Source: Acidobacteriota bacterium (GTDB lineage: Bacteria; Acidobacteriota; Blastocatellia; Pyrinomonadales; Pyrinomonadaceae). Taken from it: a stretch of 64,000 bases of DNA. A model generated the notes under the pieces. The model made no database searches, was not told the origin of the DNA, and was given only the letters and a program-made list of their open reading frames with translations. Where the stretch lies: contig JAFAZX010000103.1 of NCBI GenBank assembly GCA_019239425.1, positions 62,001-126,000 on the forward strand, read 5' to 3'. The translations under genes and the position numbers were made by a program. This document shows positions 17,214 through 26,226 of the stretch, one piece after another; position 1 is the stretch's first letter, and each line of letters begins with the position of its first letter.

Positions 17214-19454
17214 ATGAAGAGGTCTTTGGGCGCCCTGCTCGCCGCCGCGCTGCTTCTCCCCTTCAACCTCATCGCCCCCGCGCAGACGCCCGCGCCGCAG
17301 AACCCGCAGGACGACGACGAGGTCGTGCGCGTCGAGTCGCGCGAGGTCAAGCTCGACGTGGTCGTCAAGGACAAGCGGGGCCGGCCCGTGAAGGACTTGA
17401 AGCAGGGGGACTTCGAAATCTACGAGGACGGCGTCCGCCAGGAGATACAGTCCTTCCGCTTCGTCACGCGCGACGCGGGCGCGCCCGACGGCACCGGCCC
17501 GAACCGCGGCGGTGACAAGACGGCCACCACGACGACGACGACCGCGCCGCCGGCCGCCGGCCCCTCGACGCCGGGCGTCACCGCCCTCGTCTTCGACCGC
17601 CTCTCGCCCGAGGCCCGCAGCCTCGCGCGCAAGGCCGGCCTCTCCTACGCGCAGGGCGGCGCGACGGCGGGCGGCGACTTCACGGGCGTCTTCGTCATCG
17701 ACCAGTCTCTGCGCACCTTGCAGTCCTTCACGGACGACGCGGAACTGGTCAGGCAGGCCGTCGACCGGGCCACCGGCGCCAACTCCTCTTCCGCGGCCTC
17801 CGCCGCGAGCGGCGCGCGCGTGCGGGACCTCGCCGAGCGCAGCGTCGCCCTCGGCCAGTCGTCCTCGGCCTCGCAGTCGGGCGCGGCGGACGCGGGCGCC
17901 GCTCGCGACGCCGCGGCGGCCTCGGCCGCGGGCGCCGCCGCCGGACAGGCCGAGGCCCAGATGAAGTTCAACGAGATGGAGACGAGCATGCTCGAACAGT
18001 ACCGCGAGCTTGAGCGCGACCAGCAGGGTTTCGCCACGGTCAACGCGCTGCTCGCGGTCATCAACCCGATGCGCCGGCTGCCCGGGCGCAAGTCGCTCAT
18101 CTTCTTCTCGGAAGGCTTGGCCCTGCCGACCTCCGTGGAGCTGAAGTTCCAGTCGGTCATCAGCGCCGCCAACAAGGCCAACGTCAGCATCTACGCCATC
18201 GACGCGGCGGGCCTGCGCGTCGAGAGCGGCACGGCCGAGGCCGCGCGCGAGCTGAACTCGCTGGCGGCGAAGCGCATGCAGCAGGTGGGCCGGAGCGTCG
18301 ACGACGCCAGCGGCCCTTACATGAAGGCTCTGGAGAGGAACGAAGACCTCCTGCGGCTCGACCCGCGCAGCGGCCTCGGCGTGCTCGCGAACGAGACCGG
18401 CGGCTTCCTCATCCACGACACGAACGACCTCACCGCGGGGGTGCGGCGCATCAGCGACGACATGCGCGGCTACTACCTGCTCACCTACGTCCCGCGCAAC
18501 GCGGCCTACGACGGCCGCTTCCGGCAGATCAACGTCAAGCTTCCGCGCAACGACTTCGAGGTGCAGGCGCGCCGCGGCTACTACGCCGTCGAGTCCACGG
18601 GGCAGTTCGCCGTGCTCGACTTCGAGGCGCCCGCGCTGGCCGCCGCGCACGCCGCGCGCGCGGGCGCGAACGCCTTCCCCTTCCGCGCGGGCGCGCTCAG
18701 CTTCCCCGCCCCCGACCGCGCGGGGACGGCGCTCGTGCTCGCGGAGGCGTCGCTCTCCTCCTTCACCTTCGCCGAGGGCAAGGACAAGAAGACCTACGGC
18801 GCGGACATCTCCGTCGTCGCGCTCGTCAAAGACCGCTCGGGCCGCGTCGTGCAGAAACTCAGCCAGCACTACCCTCTGTCCGGCCCCTCGGACAAGCTGA
18901 ACGCGGCGAAGAAGGGCGAGCTGCTCTTCTACCGAGAGGTCCAACTCCCGCCGGGCAGCTACACGGTCGAGCTGATCGGCTACGATGCGCTGGGCAACAG
19001 GGCCAGCGTCGGCACGAGCGCGCTCGAAATCCCCGGCGCCGACGATTCGAAGCCGCGCCTCAGCAGCGTCTCCGTGCTCAAGCGCGGCGAGCGGCTCACG
19101 CCGGATGAGCAGAGGCAGGATAAGCCTTTCCACTTCGGCGAGCTGCTCGTCTACCCGAATTTGGGCGAGCCCGTCGCGAAGTCTTCGGCCGGCCAACTCG
19201 CCTTCTTCTTCACCGCGTGGCCGGCCAGGGGCTCGGCGCAGCCGCTCAAGCTGACGTTGGAGATTTCGCAGGGCGGGCGCCGCCTGTTCCAGACTTCGGG
19301 CGAACTGCCGGCGGCGGACGCGCGCGGGCAGGTCAAGTACGCCAGCTCCTTCCCGCTCGAAAAGTTCCGGCCCGGCGTCTACGGGCTGAAGGTGACCGTC
19401 GGCAACGGCAGGAACTCCGTCAGCCAGTCCACGGAGTTCACCGTCGCGCCTTGA
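17214..19454 (+). CDS. VWFA-related acidobacterial domain protein
   Basis: 746 residues with a signal peptide (LGALLAAALLLPFNLIAPAQ). Residues about 40-90 (VDVVVKDKRGRPVKDLKQGDFEIYEDG) are the conserved opening of the acidobacterial VWFA-related family. A von Willebrand A fold covers about 120-420 (TALVFDRLSPEARSLARKAG, LPGRKSLIFFSEGL). Here it is interrupted by an Ala/Ser-rich stretch of about 100 residues, and the MIDAS motif is poorly conserved. The C-terminal half is beta-rich. A ribosome-binding site GGAG precedes the ATG. It is exported, of unknown function, and found in many copies in this phylum. Confidence 0.87.
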   Translation: MKRSLGALLAAALLLPFNLIAPAQTPAPQNPQDDDEVVRVESREVKLDVVVKDKRGRPVKDLKQGDFEIYEDGVRQEIQSFRFVTRDAGAPDGTGPNRGGDKTATTTTTTAPPAAGPSTPGVTALVFDRLSPEARSLARKAGLSYAQGGATAGGDFTGVFVIDQSLRTLQSFTDDAELVRQAVDRATGANSSSAASAASGARVRDLAERSVALGQSSSASQSGAADAGAARDAAAASAAGAAAGQAEAQMKFNEMETSMLEQYRELERDQQGFATVNALLAVINPMRRLPGRKSLIFFSEGLALPTSVELKFQSVISAANKANVSIYAIDAAGLRVESGTAEAARELNSLAAKRMQQVGRSVDDASGPYMKALERNEDLLRLDPRSGLGVLANETGGFLIHDTNDLTAGVRRISDDMRGYYLLTYVPRNAAYDGRFRQINVKLPRNDFEVQARRGYYAVESTGQFAVLDFEAPALAAAHAARAGANAFPFRAGALSFPAPDRAGTALVLAEASLSSFTFAEGKDKKTYGADISVVALVKDRSGRVVQKLSQHYPLSGPSDKLNAAKKGELLFYREVQLPPGSYTVELIGYDALGNRASVGTSALEIPGADDSKPRLSSVSVLKRGERLTPDEQRQDKPFHFGELLVYPNLGEPVAKSSAGQLAFFFTAWPARGSAQPLKLTLEISQGGRRLFQTSGELPAADARGQVKYASSFPLEKFRPGVYGLKVTVGNGRNSVSQSTEFTVAP

Positions 19455-19466
19455 AGGAAATGAGAC

Positions 19467-20504
19467 TCAAGGGCCGGGCTTGGCCTTCGCCCCGGCCTGA
19501 ATCTTCTTCTGAAGCTGTCTCGCGTCCTCGGCGTACTCGCCCTTCGGGGCGTCCTCAAGGTAGAGGCCGAGGTAGCGCGCCGCCTCGGCCGTGTTGCCGC
19601 GTCCGACCTCTATGCGCGCGAGGTGGTAGTTGGCCGCCGCGCATTCCGCCCCGCCCGTCACCAGCGCCTTCGTCAACTCACGCTCCGCCGCGGCCACGTC
19701 GCCCGATTCGAACAGCGCGAAGCCGAGCCACAGGCGCGCCACGGGGCGCCCGGCGTCGAGCGCTATCGCCTGGTTGATCTGCGCGATGGCGCCCGCGTAG
19801 TCGTGGCGCTCGACGCGGACGAGCCCGAGGTTGAAGACCGCGTTGAAGTTTTTGGGGTCGCGCGCGAGCACCATCTGGAACTGCTTCTCGGCCTCGTCGA
19901 TGCGCTTTAGCTTGAGGTACTGCGCGCCGAGGTCGTTGCGCGCGGCGAGGTACTCCGGGTAGACGTTGAGCGCCCCCTCGAAGTGCTGCGCTGCCTGCCG
20001 GAAGTCGCCCTTGCCCACGGCCTTGAGCCCGAGCCCGTACTCCTTCCTCGCCGCCGTCGGCACCGCCTGGGCCAGCTCGGCGGCCGAGATGACCCGCGCG
20101 CCCGGCCGCGCGACGGCGCCGACGGCGGCGATCTTCTCGCGCAGCTCGAGCGTCAACTGCACCACCAGTCCGCGTCCCAGCTCGACCCTGCGCGTGACCG
20201 GGTCGAAGCTGTCGTCCGACACCTCGGCCTGCACGTAGTAGATGCCCTCGGCCAGGTTCCTGAGCTGGAACTCGCCGATGTTGTTGGTGTAGAGGGTGGA
20301 GAGGATGCTGTGCGCGTTGCTCAGCGTGATCCTGACGTAGCGCTTGGCCGCGAACCCGGAGGGGAGCGTCACCTTCCCCTGGATGACGGCGGTGTTGGGG
20401 TCGGCCGTCATGTGCTGCTCGGCCGTGTCATCCTGCGCGCGCGCGCCCGCGGCCAGCGCGCAGCAGAAGGCCAGCCCGGCCAGGGCGCGAATGCTCCTTC
20501 TCAT
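19467..20504 (-). CDS. Exported TPR protein with carboxypeptidase-regulatory-like N-domain
   Basis: 345 residues with a signal peptide (ALAGLAFCCALAAGARA). Residues about 38-125 form a prealbumin-like regulatory domain (IQGKVTLPSGF, YTNNIGEFQLRNLAEGIYYV). TPR repeats from about 150 follow (AAQHFEGALNVYPEYLAARN, AEKQFQMVLARDPKNFNAVF). The regulatory-like fold also occurs at the N-terminus of the TonB receptor lying 130 nt upstream on the same strand, so the two may be co-expressed. It is convergent with the VWFA gene, with only 12 nt between stops. Confidence 0.82.
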   Translation of the reverse strand: MRRSIRALAGLAFCCALAAGARAQDDTAEQHMTADPNTAVIQGKVTLPSGFAAKRYVRITLSNAHSILSTLYTNNIGEFQLRNLAEGIYYVQAEVSDDSFDPVTRRVELGRGLVVQLTLELREKIAAVGAVARPGARVISAAELAQAVPTAARKEYGLGLKAVGKGDFRQAAQHFEGALNVYPEYLAARNDLGAQYLKLKRIDEAEKQFQMVLARDPKNFNAVFNLGLVRVERHDYAGAIAQINQAIALDAGRPVARLWLGFALFESGDVAAAERELTKALVTGGAECAAANYHLARIEVGRGNTAEAARYLGLYLEDAPKGEYAEDARQLQKKIQAGAKAKPGP

Positions 20505-20633
20505 AAGAGCCTCCTCGGGAGACGGAGGGTTCTACACAATCGCGCCCCGCGGCGCGGCGCTAAAGAGAAGGGCGCGGGGGGCGAGCCTGCCGCCCCCCGC
20601 GCCGAAGGTTGACCTTACCGCCCGGCCGGCGAA

Positions 20634-23600
20634 TCAGAATTCGAACTTCAGTGCGAACTCCACGATGCGGCGGCCGCGCTTGTTGGTGATCTTGCCGAAG
20701 TTGTTGATGGTGTTGCTGGTGAAGCTGTACCCCCCGGTCGGGTCGCAGGGGGTCGCGGAGTTGCCGCCGTTCCCCGTGGGCAGCGGGTCGGTCACCCTCT
20801 TGTTGCAAACCGTTTCGAGCGTCAGGAAGATGTCGCTCTGGTTGGGCGTCGTCAGGTTGATCTGCGTCGGGTACGCCTGGTTGAAGACGTTGAAGAGCCC
20901 GGTCCGGAACTGAATCTTCTTCGACTCGGTGATATTGAAGTTCTTGAAGAACGAGACGTCGAAGTTGCTCCGGCCCGGAGTCCGGATGTAGAAGGGCGGC
21001 TGCGACGGCCCCGTGTTGCCGAAGGACGGGATCGCGAGCGCGCTCAGGTCGTAGGCGAAGCTATTCAGCGCGGTGCCGCCCCGCTGCGGGTTCCGCAGGT
21101 AGATGGGGGTGATCGCGCCGATGCTCGCGCCGGCGTTCGTGCCGTTGAAGGCGTCGGAGCCGTACCACGCGAGGGCCGCCTGCGAGCCGGCGATGTCGCC
21201 GGTGAACCTCAGCCGGATCGGGGTGCCGCTCTGCACCGTCGTGATGCCCGACATCTGCCAGCCGTTCAGGATGCCGCGGGTGACGGGGTTCTCGAAGCCG
21301 CCGCGCGCGAGGTCCGGGAAGCTGTAGTTGTAGGACAGGTTGAAGACGTGCGTCCGGTCGAACGGCAGGACGCCCCAGCTGCGGTTGCGCGTGTCTATCG
21401 GGTCGGCCCACGCGGCGCCGTCACTCTCGTTCGTGGCGACGGTGCCCAGCGCCTTGCCGAAGGTGTAGGTGGCGAAGTACTGGAGCCGGCGCCCCTGGTG
21501 GCTCAGCGTCGCCTGGAGCGAGTGGTACGTCGAGGTCCCGGTGAACTGGTAGAGGCCGACGGAGTTGAAAGCGTCGAACGGCCTGAACGTCCGCAGGACG
21601 GAGTTGTCGAGCACGGCGCGCTGGGCCGGGTTCGCAAGGTTGAGAGAGGTGTAGGTCGTGGTCGTCCCGTTGGCGTTGGTGACGGTGACCGGCGACGAAA
21701 GCGGGATCGAGCCGCTCGACAGCCTCCCGAGCGGGATGATGTTGGCGTTACGCCGCTGGGGCAGGTGCCGGCCCTGGGTGCCGACGTAGGCGACCGCGAG
21801 GACGTTGTCGAGGGGCAGACGCTTCTCGACCGTGAAGCTCATGTTGGCGACCCGCGGAATCTCGTTCGACTGGATGTCGCGGGAGTTGACGCTGACGTTG
21901 GAAATCCCCGAGAACGGGTTGAGGTTGCTCAGGTCCCCGAACGACAGCCCGTTGCCGTTGGCCGCGCCCCAGGGCGTGTCCTGGGTCGCGCTGTAGGTGT
22001 TGGGCAGCTCGCCGCTGGAGTAGTAGTCGTAGTTGCCCTGGACGCGGTTGTAGAAGAGGCCGGCGCCGGCGCGCACCACCAGGTCGCCCTTGCCGCCGAC
22101 GTCCCAGGCGAAGTTCAGGCGCGGCATCCACTGCGGCGCCACGTTGGGCAGGACGCCCTTCGGGATCTCACCCCGCGCCGCCAGCCGGTAGCCGTTCGGC
22201 TTCGTGATGTCGCCGTTCAGGAAGACCCCGCCGCCCCGGACGTACGTCGAGGGGTCGAAGAGCACGCCGAGCCCCTTGCGCTCAAAGTTCTGCGGGAAGT
22301 AGCCGAGGCGCATCCCGTACTCGAGCGTCATGTTCGGGCGCATCTTCCAGCTGTCCTGCCCGTAGAACTCGTAGTTGTAGTAGCGGAAGTTGTCGAGCGG
22401 GCGGTTCGAGGCCTGCGAGAACTCGATCGGCTTGCCGACGAAGACGTCGCCGTAGTTCTGGTTAGTGGCGTTCGTCTGCCCCCACTGGGCGGTGACGACG
22501 TTGGTGTCGGCGTTCGACTGCTGCCGCTTGTTCGCCTGCTCGATGAAGGCGCCGAACTTCATCGTGTGCGTGTTGTGCACCTTCACCAGGTTGTCGGTGA
22601 TGGCGAAGCTGTCGTTCCAGGCGAGGATCGGGTAGCCGTAGGCGGTGTGGAAGTCGCCCTGGCCCCAGGTGATGACGCTGAGCGGGACGTAAGGGTTGGT
22701 GTTGCGCAGACGGGCGGGGACGCTGGTGTTGTTGGGGTTCGCGAAGAAGCCGACCCGCTTCAGCCCCAGCGCGTCCCAGGAGACCTTGTCCGGGTCGGCG
22801 AAGTCGTAGTTCAGCTTCAGCTTGCTGGCGCTGAACAGGATCTCGTTGGTCATCGTCGGGCTGACGACGTTGGTCAGGTTGACGACCAGCGAGCGTCCGA
22901 GGTTCTCGCTCTGGAGCTTGCCGGGCAGCTCGTAGTTCGACGAGTTCCACCACAGCCCGCGGGGGAAGTCCTGCCTCTCGAACTCGCGCGCGGCGCGCAC
23001 GTACAGGCGGGTCTTGTCGCTGATGTTGTAGTCGAAGCGCGAGGTGAACTGGTTCCGGTTGTTCTGCCTCAGCACGCTGTAGACGTAGTTTTGGCCGCCG
23101 TAGGGGGCGGCCCGGTTGGGCGCGGGGAAGAAGTTGAGCAGCGCCTTGCCGAACGGGTCGGCGCAGGGCCGGAGGTCGCCGTTCGGGGCGAGGTCGTCGT
23201 TGTTGTTGTTGTTGCCGGCGACCCCGTTCGCGGTGCAGCCCGCCGGGACGGTCACCCGCTGGCCGGCGGCGACGGCCTCGCTGAAGTCGCCCTGCCGCTC
23301 CTTGAGCGTCGGCACGCGGAAGAGGCCCGAGCCCTCGTCCACCTTCTGGTAGTAGCGCTCGTAGCCGACGAAGAAGAAGAGCTTGTCGCGGTTCCGGTTG
23401 AACTTCGTCCAGGGCAGGAGGAGCGGGCCGCCGATGTTGCCGCCCGGGTAGTTGTACTTGCTCAGCGGGCGCGAGACGCGGTTGATGCTGTTCGAGCGGT
23501 CGTTGGCCTGGAACTTGTAGTGGCGGATGTAGTCATAGATCGAGCCGTGGAAGGCGCTGCTGCCGCCCTTGGTGGTGGCGCTGATCTGGACGGCGCTCGA

Positions 23601-24347
23601 ACCGTGCTCGGCCGCGTAGTTGCTCGTCTGAATCCTCACCTCCTGCACCATGTCGGGGTTGGCGGTGATGGTCGTGCCGTTGTTCGAGCCGATGTCGATC
23701 ATGCGCGAGCCGTCGATGGAGACGTTGTTCTGCTCGCCGCGCAGGCCGTTGACGTGGTAGGCGCTATTCTGGTTGGCGCCGCCGCCGAACGAGATGCTCT
23801 CCAGGTCGGTGTTGTCCGGGGCGACGACGCCCGGCAGGACGCGCAGCAGCTCCAGCGAGCTGCGGCTGATGATCGAGAGGTTCTCGATCTGGTTGGCCGT
23901 GATGGTGTTCTCGCGCGAGCCGGTCTCGGTCTGGAGCTGGTTCTGCTCGGCGGTGACGGTGACCACCTCGTTCGCCTGCCCGACCTCCAGGCTGATGTCG
24001 AGGCCGCGGATGCTGCTGGTCTCGATGGCGAGGCCAGTCTGCGTGGTGGTCTTGAAGCCGCCGGCCTCGACCCTCACCGTGTAGGTGCCGGGCGTCACGG
24101 CCGAGAAGACGTAGCCGCCCTCGTCGTTGGTCGTGGCCTTGCGCTCCTCCTTGGTGCCCTCGTTGACGAGCGCCACGGAGGCGTTCGGCACCACGGCGCC
24201 CGCCGGGTCCTTGACCGTGCCGCGCAGCGTCGCGCTGCCCGTCGTCTGGCCGAGCGCGGCCTGCGCGCCCGCCAGGAGCGACGCGCAGAGCACGAGGCCC
24301 AAGAGGAGTGAGCTAGGACGAAGCCTGCGCCTTGGGTTGAGATTCAT
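20634..24347 (-). CDS. TonB-dependent receptor with carboxypeptidase-regulatory domain (Oar/SusC-like)
   Basis: 1237 residues from ATG 24347. A signal peptide (SSLLLGLVLCASLLAGAQAA) is followed by a regulatory-like domain at about 35-115 (TLRGTVKDPAGAVVPNASV). The plug is at about 120-260 (ENTITANQIENLSI, VNGLRGEQNNVSIDGSRM) and a large outer-membrane barrel ends in phenylalanine (VEFALKFEF). It should import oligosaccharides or other large nutrients using TonB energy. No SusD gene is adjacent. Transcription probably starts at the promoter near 24663-24691, leaving a leader of about 310 nt. Two operator-like sites there suggest control with the hydrolases. Confidence 0.88.
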   Translation of the reverse strand: MNLNPRRRLRPSSLLLGLVLCASLLAGAQAALGQTTGSATLRGTVKDPAGAVVPNASVALVNEGTKEERKATTNDEGGYVFSAVTPGTYTVRVEAGGFKTTTQTGLAIETSSIRGLDISLEVGQANEVVTVTAEQNQLQTETGSRENTITANQIENLSIISRSSLELLRVLPGVVAPDNTDLESISFGGGANQNSAYHVNGLRGEQNNVSIDGSRMIDIGSNNGTTITANPDMVQEVRIQTSNYAAEHGSSAVQISATTKGGSSAFHGSIYDYIRHYKFQANDRSNSINRVSRPLSKYNYPGGNIGGPLLLPWTKFNRNRDKLFFFVGYERYYQKVDEGSGLFRVPTLKERQGDFSEAVAAGQRVTVPAGCTANGVAGNNNNNDDLAPNGDLRPCADPFGKALLNFFPAPNRAAPYGGQNYVYSVLRQNNRNQFTSRFDYNISDKTRLYVRAAREFERQDFPRGLWWNSSNYELPGKLQSENLGRSLVVNLTNVVSPTMTNEILFSASKLKLNYDFADPDKVSWDALGLKRVGFFANPNNTSVPARLRNTNPYVPLSVITWGQGDFHTAYGYPILAWNDSFAITDNLVKVHNTHTMKFGAFIEQANKRQQSNADTNVVTAQWGQTNATNQNYGDVFVGKPIEFSQASNRPLDNFRYYNYEFYGQDSWKMRPNMTLEYGMRLGYFPQNFERKGLGVLFDPSTYVRGGGVFLNGDITKPNGYRLAARGEIPKGVLPNVAPQWMPRLNFAWDVGGKGDLVVRAGAGLFYNRVQGNYDYYSSGELPNTYSATQDTPWGAANGNGLSFGDLSNLNPFSGISNVSVNSRDIQSNEIPRVANMSFTVEKRLPLDNVLAVAYVGTQGRHLPQRRNANIIPLGRLSSGSIPLSSPVTVTNANGTTTTYTSLNLANPAQRAVLDNSVLRTFRPFDAFNSVGLYQFTGTSTYHSLQATLSHQGRRLQYFATYTFGKALGTVATNESDGAAWADPIDTRNRSWGVLPFDRTHVFNLSYNYSFPDLARGGFENPVTRGILNGWQMSGITTVQSGTPIRLRFTGDIAGSQAALAWYGSDAFNGTNAGASIGAITPIYLRNPQRGGTALNSFAYDLSALAIPSFGNTGPSQPPFYIRTPGRSNFDVSFFKNFNITESKKIQFRTGLFNVFNQAYPTQINLTTPNQSDIFLTLETVCNKRVTDPLPTGNGGNSATPCDPTGGYSFTSNTINNFGKITNKRGRRIVEFALKFEF

Positions 24348-24605
24348 CTTCGAAGTCCCGCCTTCCTCTGGGGTGGAAAGAATGCTTGAAAGCATGTGTG
24401 TCCTCCGGATGGACCGAATCCGTCGTATGCCGGCTGCCTCACGCGGGCGGCGCGTTGGCGACCCGAAGGCTAAGGCCCGCGGGCGCGCGACCTCGCTCGA
24501 AGTAACCACTGGCAGCTATCTGCTGGGGAGCCGGGTGTTGCTTAACCTGACCGAAGAGGCCCGAAGGGTGACCTGCCCCTCGAAGCCTTCAAACGCAACC
24601 AAGTT
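24348..24605 (-). other. Leader of the TonB receptor gene
   Basis: About 260 nt of presumed 5' untranslated sequence. The frame stays open on the minus strand but has atypical composition and would spoil the signal peptide, so I do not call it coding. No known riboswitch is recognised. Confidence 0.35.
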
Positions 24606-24691
24606 TTCTTTGTACGACCGGAAAAGATGCTAAAGGGTTTGTTGCACGACCTAACAAAAGCATTAGTATTACAGCTCAGATTCTTTGTCAA
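24606..24691 (-). promoter_or_regulatory. Promoter and two candidate operators of the TonB receptor gene
   Basis: On the minus strand TTGACA (24686-24691) is 17 nt from TACTAA (24663-24668). A site at 24638-24661 has left half TTTGTTG and right half ACAAAAG (plus-strand reading), starting one base from the -10 box. It is 18 of 24 identical to the GH31 site. A weaker relative at 24606-24627 shares GTACGACCGG. This is the same layout as at 41307-41359. Confidence 0.55.
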
Positions 24692-24913
24692 GAACTTTCT
24701 TAAAAGCTGCAACTGACTTAAACCTTATAGCCGACCGAACGTGTTTGGTGTTGCTGACACCAGAGAATGTCTTTTTTCGCTCGCAAGACTTATGCCCCTA
24801 CGCGACGGGCCTCGCGTCCACACGATTTTGTTGAGGAATGCCGTGAGCCGAAGTCGCGGACTACGAAATTATGAATCCAAAAATCAGAAGGCAATCCAAA
24901 AAGCTAGAGCCAA

Positions 24914-24960
24914 TGCGCGCGGGCCGGGCCGCTCTCTTAAAGCGGCCCGGCCCGCGCGCA
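24914..24960 (-). terminator. 20-bp perfect hairpin downstream of xylF
   Basis: The arms TGCGCGCGGGCCGGGCCGCT and their exact complement are separated by CTCTTAA. It lies 24 nt past the xylF stop. On the minus strand it is not followed directly by a strong T-run, so termination may be partly stem-driven. Confidence 0.65.
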
Positions 24961-24984
24961 AAACTTAGCGGAGTGCGCGTGCGT

Positions 24985-26076
24985 CTACTTCGCGCCCTGC
25001 CCCGCGGCGGCGTTCTGATAGATGGCCTCACGCTTCTGGTAGCCGTCCTTGACGACCGTGTCGTCGATGTTCGCCTTGTCCACGACGAGCGGCTCCAGAA
25101 GGATCGAGGGCACGTCGACCTTGCCGTTGTTGATGCGGGCGGGCGCGTCGACCTGCTCGCCGCGCGCTAAGGCCACGGCCGCCTCGGCCGCCTTGCGCGC
25201 GAGCAGGTGGACGGGCTTGTAGACGGTCATCGACTGCGTGCCGGCGACGATGCGCTGCAGCCCCGCGAGGTCTGCGTCCTGCCCAGACACTAAAACCTTC
25301 CCCGCCACGCCCGCCGTTTCCAGAGCGGAGACCGCGCCGCCCGCGGTCGCGTCGTTCGAGGCGACGACGGCCTGCACGTCTCTGTTCGACTTCGTCAGGG
25401 CGTCCTCGCAGATGCGCAGCGCCTCGCTCGCCAGCCAGTCCTTCGCCCACTGGTCGGAGACGACCTTGATGTCGCCGCGGTCGATGGCGGGCTGGAGGAC
25501 GTTCATCTGCCCCTTGCGGAAGAGGAGCGCGTTGTTGTCGGTGGGCGCGCCGCCGATGAGGACGTAGTTCCCTTTCGGCGCACGGTCTAAAAGGTACTTC
25601 GCCTGCAGCTCGCCGACCTTCTCGTTGTCGAAGGAGACGTAGAGCGCGGGTTCGCTGCTGCGTATGAGCCGGTCGTAGGAGAGGACTGGGACGCCCTTGG
25701 CCTTGGCCGAAGCGACGATGGTGGCGGCGACCTCGCCGTTGTGCGGAATGACGACGAGCACGTCCACGCCCTGCGTCAGGAGGTTCTCGGACTGCTGCAC
25801 CTGCGCCTTGTCGTCGCCGTTAGCCGACTGGACGAGCACCTCCGCGCCGAGTTCCTTGGCGCGGGCAACAAAAAGGTCTCGGTCGCGCTGCCAGCGCTCC
25901 TCCTTGAGCGTGTCCATCGAGAGGCCGATGCGAACCGGGCCGGTCTTCTTTCCGCCGCCGGGCGCGCCGCCGGCCTGCTGCGCCGGCTGGACGCAGGCGA
26001 GCTGCGCGGAGGAGAAGACGAGCGCGAAGAGCGCGACGGCCCCGAAGAGGCTGCGAGAAAGTTTGTGTGTGTTCAT
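24985..26076 (-). CDS. xylF: D-xylose ABC transporter substrate-binding protein
   Basis: 363 residues from ATG 26076 (AAGGA 7-9 nt upstream). The N-terminal hydrophobic segment ends AQLACVQP, a poor lipobox, so it may be a lipoprotein or a secreted periplasmic protein. The two-lobed type I binding-protein fold closely follows E. coli XylF: ERWQRDRDLFVARAKELGA, GVDVLVVIPHNG, VSFDNEKVGELQAKYL, VASNDATAGGA, SGQDADLAG and GTQSMTVYKP. It should bind xylose in the periplasm. The permease (xylH) and ATPase (xylG) are not next to it. It is divergent from the GH2 gene, with an operator-like site between them. Confidence 0.92.
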   Translation of the reverse strand: MNTHKLSRSLFGAVALFALVFSSAQLACVQPAQQAGGAPGGGKKTGPVRIGLSMDTLKEERWQRDRDLFVARAKELGAEVLVQSANGDDKAQVQQSENLLTQGVDVLVVIPHNGEVAATIVASAKAKGVPVLSYDRLIRSSEPALYVSFDNEKVGELQAKYLLDRAPKGNYVLIGGAPTDNNALLFRKGQMNVLQPAIDRGDIKVVSDQWAKDWLASEALRICEDALTKSNRDVQAVVASNDATAGGAVSALETAGVAGKVLVSGQDADLAGLQRIVAGTQSMTVYKPVHLLARKAAEAAVALARGEQVDAPARINNGKVDVPSILLEPLVVDKANIDDTVVKDGYQKREAIYQNAAAGQGAK

Positions 26077-26181
26077 CTGCTTCCTTAAAGGTTGACAGGT
26101 CGGACGGAATTGGCTTATGCCTTCACGAAAACCGGAGGCGGCGGTCGTCGACAACCATCTCACCTGCCCCGCCGCGCGCTG

Positions 26182-26205
26182 TTTGTTGCAGGAGTATACA
26201 AAAAC
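26182..26205. promoter_or_regulatory. Candidate operator between xylF and the GH2 gene
   Basis: Left half TTTGTTGCA and right half ACAAAAAC, closely matching the sites at 24638 and 41307. It contains TATAC in the centre, which could be part of a -10 box on either strand. It lies 21 nt before the GH2 TTG start and 106 nt before the xylF start, so it could control both genes. Confidence 0.45.
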
Positions 26206-26226
26206 TTTCCCGTGCGAGGTACACCC

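Noticed and set aside
21348..24311. A 987-codon open frame opposite the TonB receptor gene
   Set aside because: It has no recognisable domain, its composition is dominated by Arg, Ala, Val and Asp as expected for an antisense reading of a GC-rich gene, and the minus-strand receptor is certain.
24741..24968. A 75-codon plus-strand frame between the TonB receptor and xylF
   Set aside because: It runs through the promoter flank and the perfect terminator hairpin, has no homology and lacks a ribosome-binding site.
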